This document shows positions 24,758 through 30,619 of a stretch of 37,870 bases of DNA, piece after piece. The notes below the pieces were generated by a model. It was not told the origin of the DNA. It did not search any database and saw only the letters and a list, made by a program, of their open reading frames with translations. The position numbers and the translations under genes were made by a program. Source of the stretch: Candidatus Delongbacteria bacterium (GTDB lineage: Bacteria; UBA4055); the NCBI GenBank assembly GCA_016937995.1, contig JAFGVM010000022.1, positions 1-37,870 of the forward strand, in the 5' to 3' direction. Position 1 is the first letter of the stretch. The number at the start of each line of letters is the position of its first letter.

Positions 24758-26922
24758 TATTGATTCTCCATTAATTTTAATCCAGCGTATTTCGTCAGCA
24801 GCTTTTTTATCCCGTATTCATCGAAATCGACGGTCAATGTCTGCTTAGCTCCTTCTCCTTCGATCATCAATATAATACCTTCCCCGAACTGATTTGAGAC
24901 CACAAGATCTCTTTCATTGAATTGATCTATCTGAAGTGTTTTATATGTATTTTCGTACTTACTTTTTCTTTCATAGTCAAGATTTGACCTGTCAATATAG
25001 TTGTAATCTTTCATATCAACAGAATCTTCAGGCAGATTCTTCAAAAATCTTGAAGGTATATACCCGTTAAAATCCCCGTAGTATCTTTTCCTGAACTTAT
25101 ACGTAGAAAAATATAGCTTCTTCTTCGCTCTGGTAACAGCAACATAGAATAATCTTCTTTCTTCTTCGATCTTATCCGAAGTATCATCTCTGACAATAGG
25201 GAAGAGCCCGTCATTCATTCCTATAATGATCACATTCTCGAACTCCAGGCCCTTGGCTGAATGTACCGTCATCAGTGTTATATTGCTTTCACTGTCGTTA
25301 TATGAATCAATATCAGCCAGCAGTGATACCGATTCAAGGAAATCTCTGAGAGTATTGTTTTCTTCATTAGCCGTAAATTCAGAAATACTTGCTAAAAATT
25401 CATAAAGGTTGTCTATCTTTTTATCTGAATCGTTCTTCTCTGCTTCAAGATTATAATATGCTTTTAATCCCGATTCAATGAGTACGAATTCACACAGTTC
25501 TTCAGCATCCATCCTTGAAAGGTTTTCAATACCCTTATTATAAAGCTCTAAAAATCTGTTTATCTTATGTCTTGAATTTTCAGTGAGATCAGAAATGTTC
25601 TTATTATCCCTGAGTGCATCAAAGTAGGTCATTTCGTTGGTGAAAGCATGATGCCGAACCTTTTCCAGAGTCGTTTTTCCGATACCTCTCGGTGGGAAGT
25701 TGACGATACGTTCAAAAGCAACATTGTCTTTTGGATTTAAAAGCAGCTTAAGATATGCTGTAATGTCCTTGATCTCTTTTCTTTCATAGAACTTCACTCC
25801 ACCAACGATAACGTAGGGAAGACCCTTCTTACGCAGATTCTCCTCAGGTAATCTACTTTGCGAGTTAGTTCTGTAAAGGATACATATATCTTCAAGTTTG
25901 GAACCGTTGCCGATCAGTTCAGTGATAATATCAATGACCTTTGTACTTTCTTCTATATCCGAATCAGAAGATATCATTACTGCCTTATCACCTGTATCAG
26001 CATTGGTAAATAATTTTTTACCTAATCTCTGTGTGTTCTCTGATATGACAACATTCGCTATATTGAGAATATTTGTAGTACTGCGGTAATTTTCCTCAAG
26101 TTGTACGACCTTACACTTTTTAAATTTCTGCTTAAAGTTCAGGATATTAGTTATATCAGCACCTCTCCAGCTGTAGATAGATTGATCTTCATCTCCGACG
26201 ACACAGATATTTTCATAAATTCCACTGAGCATTTTTACCAGAAGGTCCTGAACAAAGTTCGTATCCTGATATTCATCAACACAGATATACTTTATCTTAT
26301 TTTGAAATTCGAACAAAAGGTCCTGATTTTCTCTGAACAATTTTATTGTCATACAGATCAGATCATCAAAGTCGAAAGCATTACACTTAGCCAGTTCATC
26401 CTGATATCCTTTGTAGATGTCTTTTATCTTTGAATGAAAATTTACATCAGAATCAGGGTTGTATTCTTCCGGATATATAAGTTTGTTCTTAAAATTAGAG
26501 ATCATATGAGCGATCTTTTTGTACGGGAATGCCGATGAGTCAATATTCTGCTGAGTAATGATATTCTTAACGACCTTATAAGAATCATCAGAATCGTAGA
26601 TCACAAAGTTTGAAGTATAACCAAGCCTTTCAGCATATTTTCTCAATATTCCCGCACAGATCGAATGAAAAGTACCTGCAATGGTCATTTTCCCAAAATC
26701 TCCAACCCTTTGAATTATCCTGGTCTTAAGTTCTTTTGCAGCCTTATTTGTAAAAGTAACAGCCACGATCTCTCCGGGATCTGCTTTTTTTGAAAGGATG
26801 ATATTTGCTATTCGTTCAACAAGAACTCTGGTCTTACCGCTTCCTGCACCTGCTATAATAAGCAAAGGTCCGTCTAAATGTTCGACAGCTTCCTGCTGTT
26901 TGGAATTTAAAGTTATTCTCAA
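24757..26922 (-). CDS. pcrA: UvrD/PcrA-type superfamily 1 DNA helicase
   Basis: 721 aa, standard PcrA/UvrD length. 3'-5' helicase for nucleotide-excision and mismatch repair and replication-fork clearance. Motifs: Q-motif LNSKQQEAVEHLDGPLLIIA, Walker A AGAGSGKTR (25-32), Ia AVTFTNKAAKELKTRI, II VDEYQDTN, III GDEDQSIYSWRGAD, IV ENYRST, V TLMTVHSAKGLEFENV and VI EERRLFYVAVTRAKKKL. A Tudor-like PcrA tail (VVSNQFGEGIILMIEGEG) is at the C-terminus. It starts with TTG at 26922, inside a heptamer tandem repeat; no nearby ATG keeps the Q-motif. Confidence 0.94.
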   Translation of the reverse strand: MRITLNSKQQEAVEHLDGPLLIIAGAGSGKTRVLVERIANIILSKKADPGEIVAVTFTNKAAKELKTRIIQRVGDFGKMTIAGTFHSICAGILRKYAERLGYTSNFVIYDSDDSYKVVKNIITQQNIDSSAFPYKKIAHMISNFKNKLIYPEEYNPDSDVNFHSKIKDIYKGYQDELAKCNAFDFDDLICMTIKLFRENQDLLFEFQNKIKYICVDEYQDTNFVQDLLVKMLSGIYENICVVGDEDQSIYSWRGADITNILNFKQKFKKCKVVQLEENYRSTTNILNIANVVISENTQRLGKKLFTNADTGDKAVMISSDSDIEESTKVIDIITELIGNGSKLEDICILYRTNSQSRLPEENLRKKGLPYVIVGGVKFYERKEIKDITAYLKLLLNPKDNVAFERIVNFPPRGIGKTTLEKVRHHAFTNEMTYFDALRDNKNISDLTENSRHKINRFLELYNKGIENLSRMDAEELCEFVLIESGLKAYYNLEAEKNDSDKKIDNLYEFLASISEFTANEENNTLRDFLESVSLLADIDSYNDSESNITLMTVHSAKGLEFENVIIIGMNDGLFPIVRDDTSDKIEEERRLFYVAVTRAKKKLYFSTYKFRKRYYGDFNGYIPSRFLKNLPEDSVDMKDYNYIDRSNLDYERKSKYENTYKTLQIDQFNERDLVVSNQFGEGIILMIEGEGAKQTLTVDFDEYGIKKLLTKYAGLKLMENQ

Positions 26923-26955
26923 TTCTTAATTCTCAATTCTCAATTCTCAATTGCT
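26914..26955. repeat. Heptanucleotide tandem repeat spanning uvrD/pcrA start
   Basis: Plus-strand units TATTCTC, AATTCTT, AATTCTC, AATTCTC, AATTCTC, AATTGCT: three perfect copies and three degenerate ones. On the minus strand each unit reads GAGAATT, which supplies both a GAGAA ribosome-site-like string and, across unit borders, TTG codons. It fills the whole 34-bp space between the lipoprotein stop and the helicase start, and the TTG start itself lies in it. Confidence 0.75.
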
Positions 26956-26956
26956 T

Positions 26957-27298
26957 CTATATGTTCGTCACTTCAGCTTCGATCTCTACATCCCACCACA
27001 TCTCATCGTTCTCGATCTTTTCTGAAGATGAACTAAGAACAGTATGTTTCAGGATCTTACCTGCAGGTATCAATTCAGGTTTCCCATCTTTCTCCACTAC
27101 TTTGAAACCGAATTGTCTTAAAGCATCATCTCTTGCATCCTGAAGTGCTTTTTCCTCAGTTTCACCCCAGCCTTGCGCTGTGATCTTGTGATTCTGAACG
27201 TCCACATTCTCAGTTGTTGAATTAGGTTTCTCATTTTTTGCACAAGAAACAAACAAAGCCAAAGCAATTACCAGTAATACACCTGTTAATTTTTTCAT
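26957..27298 (-). CDS. LPP20-like lipoprotein
   Basis: 113 aa. The lipoprotein signal peptide KKLTGVLLVIALALFVSC has lipobox LFVSC-A, so the mature protein starts at the Cys. The mature part shows the LPP20/DUF400-like pattern ITAQGWGETEEKALQDARDD followed by LRQFGFKV, known from small periplasmic lipoproteins of unknown function. The ATG overlaps the mltG stop (ATGA), so it is translationally coupled to mltG and likely shares an envelope role. Outer versus inner leaflet cannot be decided for this lineage. Confidence 0.78.
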   Translation of the reverse strand: MKKLTGVLLVIALALFVSCAKNEKPNSTTENVDVQNHKITAQGWGETEEKALQDARDDALRQFGFKVVEKDGKPELIPAGKILKHTVLSSSSEKIENDEMWWDVEIEAEVTNI

Positions 27299-28323
27299 CT
27301 GTTTTTCCTCCAGATTTCTCTTCTATATTTATCAAATTTTTTCTTGTCATTTATATGACCGTCCAGTGTCGAATTGAAATAATGTCCTCCGTCACCTCTG
27401 GCGACCATATATATATACGGTTTGTCGGAAGGACTCAGAGCTGCTTTAATACATGCGTAAGAGGGATTATTTATCGGTCCGGGGGGCAGACCTTTATACA
27501 TGTAAGTATTGTATGGATCGTCAATTTTGATATGTCTTTCTCTGAGTCTTGTGGGCTTATCCAGGATATACTGAACTGTGGGATCAGCCTGTAGCAGCAT
27601 ACCTTTTTTTAGCCTGTTGTTATACACAGCACTAATATCGTAGACTTCAGATGAGTCCATGACCTCACCCTGAATTATTGATGCAAGGGTTATTATTTCA
27701 TGCAGTGAAAATTTACTTTTTGAAATATCATCCATAATAGGATCAAGCTTACTGAATGTATTATCCACCATTCTTCTTATTATCTCTTCCGGACTGTCAT
27801 TTTCATTGAAATTATATGTCTCGGGGTAGAGGTAGCCTTCAAGATCTCTTGCTTTTATATTGTATTGTTCCAAGAGGTCTTTGTTCTTGGTCAGAGAAAC
27901 AAAAGTTGCAGAGTCAATATTCATCGTTTTTTTTAGTACTCCTGCTATCTCACTTATTCTATATCCTTCCGGGATAGTGACGTTCCTGGTCAAAATACCT
28001 CTCCTGGTAAGAAAGATTGCAAGCTGCTTCACTGTAAATTCAGTATTCTCGGGTATATAGAATCTTCCATATCTTAACTTACTGTCCAGACCGAACCATT
28101 TTGCAACGAACTTCAGATCAAAATCAGAAATATCTATATCGTTCTGCCTAAGGATACCGGCTATGTTGTTTATTGTGGAATTCTTTGGTATTTCGAACAT
28201 GAAAGAAGGTCTTTCGTCTATCACGACTTTGTTTATTACCATTAAATCCAGTAATATAAAGCCGAAAGTAACCATCATGAAGATCAGTGCTAATAGATTT
28301 AAGATAATTTTACTTCTTTTCAA
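27295..28323 (-). CDS. mltG: Endolytic murein transglycosylase MltG
   Basis: 342 aa. An N-terminal transmembrane helix (IILNLLALIFMMVTFGFIL) is followed by a LysM-like region and the YceG catalytic domain. Motifs: LEGYLYPETYNF, TLASIIQGEVMDSSE with catalytic Glu220 (E. coli MltG Glu218 in IEKE), VYNNRLKKGMLLQADPTVQY, and MYKGLPPGPINNPS near the end. It cleaves nascent glycan strands to set chain length at the inner membrane. It starts with TTG, two bases after the stop of the selenoprotein gene. Tight spacing on both sides puts it in one operon with the selenoprotein and the lipoprotein. Confidence 0.93.
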   Translation of the reverse strand: MKRSKIILNLLALIFMMVTFGFILLDLMVINKVVIDERPSFMFEIPKNSTINNIAGILRQNDIDISDFDLKFVAKWFGLDSKLRYGRFYIPENTEFTVKQLAIFLTRRGILTRNVTIPEGYRISEIAGVLKKTMNIDSATFVSLTKNKDLLEQYNIKARDLEGYLYPETYNFNENDSPEEIIRRMVDNTFSKLDPIMDDISKSKFSLHEIITLASIIQGEVMDSSEVYDISAVYNNRLKKGMLLQADPTVQYILDKPTRLRERHIKIDDPYNTYMYKGLPPGPINNPSYACIKAALSPSDKPYIYMVARGDGGHYFNSTLDGHINDKKKFDKYRREIWRKNR

Positions 28324-28325
28324 TT

Positions 28326-29207
28326 CTATTCCAGCTCCCTGATCAATTTTTCAATATTTTCTTCTCTGATATATTTTGCACCGAGAACTTTTATCAATTC
28401 ATATGAAACAAATTTCTTTTTTCCGGTCTTATCCACATCAAATACCACCTTGCCTACTTTTTCACCATCACTTCCGTTCTGAACGTAAACTTTTGTATCA
28501 ACAAGTCTCGGATAGTAGAATTCATAGTCATTATGACCACCGATCAACAGGTCATATCCTTCAACGTGATCCAATGTTTTTACAATTCCTTCCCTGTTCA
28601 GATGAGCTAGAATGACCACAATATCACTCTCTTTTCTCAATTTATCGAGAGTATTTCTTAATTTATCAAAAGCTTTATCGACGATTATATCTCCATCAGC
28701 GATAGTCTCTGTTTTAATTAAATATCTGAATCCGGTATTGAAATTTACTCCTGTAACACCTATTTTGATCCCGTTATCAAGTGTGATTATTTTATATTCA
28801 TCCATCTTAAGATCTTTATTCATGAAGCTCAGATTTGTAGAAACAAAAGGAAGTTTACTGCTAAGTTTATTTTTATAGAAATTCATTCCATTTATGAATT
28901 CCTGATCTCCGGGACAAATCGCATCATAGCCTAAGTTGGGATAAATTTCAGCCACAATATCATCGTCACTGTTCGAACCGAACTGATTAAGTATATCTCC
29001 TGTATCCACGAATATCATATTAGGCTGTTCAGTCTTCAGACTGTCAAATAAAGTTTTTCTCTCAGCAAGACCGCCGAGTCTTTCTATAGGTCAACCGCAA
29101 TCTCTATAATATCCGTTATTACTTCCACTGAACACAATCGTGGCCTGTTTTGCCATGATCATATTTATCGTCAGTACCAAAAAAAATATTGTCGTTCTTT
29201 TTATCAT
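28326..29207 (-). CDS. Predicted selenoprotein: secreted metallophosphoesterase-like protein (in-frame TGA at 29093-29091)
   Basis: 293 aa if TGA is read as Sec39. A plain ORF search stops at the TGA and gives only a 230-aa fragment from ATG 29018. Upstream the same frame continues 38 codons to ATG 29207: signal peptide (IKRTTIFFLVLTINMIMA), strand ATIVFSGSNNGYY, then Asp-Cys-Gly-[TGA]-Pro, and ERLGGLAERKTLFDSLK, FVDTGD, GYDAICPGDQEF, VILAHLNREG, LLIGGHNDYEF. This is the 5'-nucleotidase/metallophosphoesterase N-domain order of the Cys-Gly-Cys, GGLA-R subgroup, with TGA replacing the second Cys. Metal ligands are degenerate (no D-x-H; GDQ for GNH; GHND for GHxH), suggesting redox or metal binding rather than phosphatase action. 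A SECIS-like hairpin follows. Alternative: a nonsense-mutated gene. Confidence 0.75.
29061..29093 (-). promoter_or_regulatory. Predicted UGA-Sec codon and bacterial SECIS hairpin
   Basis: Counting the U of UGA (29093) as 1, bases 16-21 (CUCGGC) pair with 28-33 (GCUGAG): five Watson-Crick pairs and one G-U. The six-base apical loop is GGUCUU (22-27). The E. coli fdhF SECIS also has GGUCU at 22-26, with G23 and U24 needed for SelB. A shorter alternative stem (AAGAC/GUCUU) is possible. The GGU also encodes a conserved Gly, so part of the match may be constrained by the protein. Confidence 0.65.
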
Positions 29208-29251
29208 ACCTACACTCTAGTAGTTAATGAGCAATTACTTCCAAAGAAATA

Positions 29252-29280
29252 AATATATATAATTAATCTAACATAGTCAA
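29252..29280 (-). promoter_or_regulatory. Strong sigma-70 promoter of selenoprotein-mltG operon
   Basis: Minus strand: TTGACT (29280-29275), a 17-bp spacer and TATATT (29257-29252). The start site would be about 38 bases before ATG 29207, which supports 29207 rather than 29018 as the true gene start. Confidence 0.65.
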
Positions 29281-29325
29281 CGAGGCAGTTGGCAAAATAT
29301 GTCACACTTTTTTCAAAATAATTAC

Positions 29326-29354
29326 TTGAAAATCAAACTTCTATGGGATACATT
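29326..29354 (+). promoter_or_regulatory. Possible promoter of FemAB/GNAT-like gene
   Basis: TTGAAA (29326-29331), 17 bp, TACATT (29349-29354), 36 bp before ATG 29391. Confidence 0.45.
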
Positions 29355-29390
29355 AGTTAAAACAAATTAAATCAAAATTTTAGGTCCCGC

Positions 29391-30338
29391 ATGGATGATA
29401 AATTAAAATACAGACTTTTCTGTGAAGAAGAGAAAGAGTTACCGATATTTTTCAGAGACTGGTGGCTGGATTCGGTTACTGATCCATCTGAATGGGATAT
29501 TATTTTGATAGAGAAAGACAATAATATCATAGCTGTATTTCCATTCTTTAAAGCAAAAATACATGGCTTTAATTTCATTGTTCAACCTAAACTTACACAG
29601 TTTTCAGGTCCGTGGATAAGATATCCTGAAAATATGAAGTACGCAGCTAAACTCAGCTATGAAAAGAAAATTTTCAATGAAATTATTGAAAAACTTCCTA
29701 GCTTTGACATGATGGATATTAATTTTCATTACTCCATCGATAATTGGCTGCCATTCTACTGGAAGGGTTACAAACAGACAACAAGATATACATACGTGAT
29801 AGAGAATATTAAAAACCTTGAAAATGTTTACGATAATTTTCAAAGCAATATCAGAACTGACATAAAGAAAGCTGAGAAGATAGTTACGATCACTCCAACA
29901 GATAACCTGCAGAAATTCTATGAACTTAACTCCAGTACGTTCAACCGGCAGGGAATAGATATGAGTTACTCTTATGAATACCTGAGAAGAATGGACAATA
30001 TTCATAAGGCAAATGATTCCAGAAGGATCACTTTTGCTGTTGATAATGAAGGAAATGTTCATTCAGCAATTTATGTTGTATGGGATAAGAACAGTGCCTA
30101 TTATCTTATGAGCGGAAGCGATCCTGAGTTCAGAAGCAGTGGTGCTACGAGTTTTTTATTATGGGAAGCTATCCAGTTTGCATCAACTGTTGTTGACAAG
30201 TTTGATTTTGAAGGAAGTATGATAGAACCAATCGAAAAATTCTTTAAAGGTTTCGGAGCCGTACAGAAACCATATTTCAATATTTCAAAATCCAATTCTA
30301 TTTTACTCAATATAGCACGTCTATTAAAGCTTTTATAG
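29391..30338 (+). CDS. FemAB/BioF2-like GNAT acyltransferase
   Basis: 315 aa. It resembles the GNAT_acetyltransf_6/BioF2-like (PF13480) group: an N-terminal degenerate GNAT half (FFRDWWLDSVTDPSEWDIILIE...FPFFKAKIHGF), a central NIRTDIKKAEK helix (the conserved R/K-x-x-x-[KR]-x-x-K element), and a C-terminal GNAT half with FAVDNEGNVHSAIYVVWDKN, AYYLMSGSDPEFRSSGATSFLLWEAI (acyl-CoA or aminoacyl-tRNA loop) and DFEGSMIEPIEKFFKGFGAV. Such proteins often modify cell-surface polymers or peptides. Substrate unknown. It has its own likely promoter and no obvious terminator hairpin. Confidence 0.78.
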   Translation: MDDKLKYRLFCEEEKELPIFFRDWWLDSVTDPSEWDIILIEKDNNIIAVFPFFKAKIHGFNFIVQPKLTQFSGPWIRYPENMKYAAKLSYEKKIFNEIIEKLPSFDMMDINFHYSIDNWLPFYWKGYKQTTRYTYVIENIKNLENVYDNFQSNIRTDIKKAEKIVTITPTDNLQKFYELNSSTFNRQGIDMSYSYEYLRRMDNIHKANDSRRITFAVDNEGNVHSAIYVVWDKNSAYYLMSGSDPEFRSSGATSFLLWEAIQFASTVVDKFDFEGSMIEPIEKFFKGFGAVQKPYFNISKSNSILLNIARLLKLL

Positions 30339-30541
30339 AATATTTCGAATTTAGTTTACTATTTTTGTTTAATTCTAAATATATTCAATATTTTGATTTT
30401 ACTATAGAGCTATAAACAGTCCCAGTGCAAATTTAATTATCAGGTAATGTTGAGGCATTATTTATAACGCCCGAAGCGAAACGATCGAACACATATTTTG
30501 TTTAAAAGTATAAACCAGGAATGATAGAAGGTTATAAATCC

Positions 30542-30570
30542 TTGATTATTTGGAAAAATATTGATATTTT
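30542..30570 (+). promoter_or_regulatory. Possible glmS promoter
   Basis: TTGATT (30542-30547), 17 bp, TATTTT (30565-30570), 49 bp before the glmS ATG. The rest of the 281-bp space upstream (30339-30619) shows no convincing glmS ribozyme core or other RNA element. Confidence 0.4.
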
Positions 30571-30619
30571 CATCACTTTAATGAAAAAGCTTACTTATTA
30601 GAAGGGGAGACCTGCAGAT

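Noticed and set aside
28326-29018. A 230-aa ORF starting at ATG 29018 as the complete gene
   Set aside because: It would begin inside the domain, without the first strand, the GGLAER block or a signal peptide. There is no ribosome site before 29018, and the frame upstream of the single TGA is clearly coding, with a promoter behind it.
28326-29207. Nonsense-mutated pseudogene
   Set aside because: Not excluded, but less likely: only one stop, located exactly at a conserved Cys position, no frameshift or decay on either side, tight operon spacing kept, and a SECIS-like hairpin in correct register.
30339-30619. glmS ribozyme upstream of glmS
   Set aside because: An ACGCCCGAA string near 30469 recalls the ribozyme's GCGCC-GAAC core, but the required downstream pairing blocks and GUUGACGAGG-like segment are not in order.
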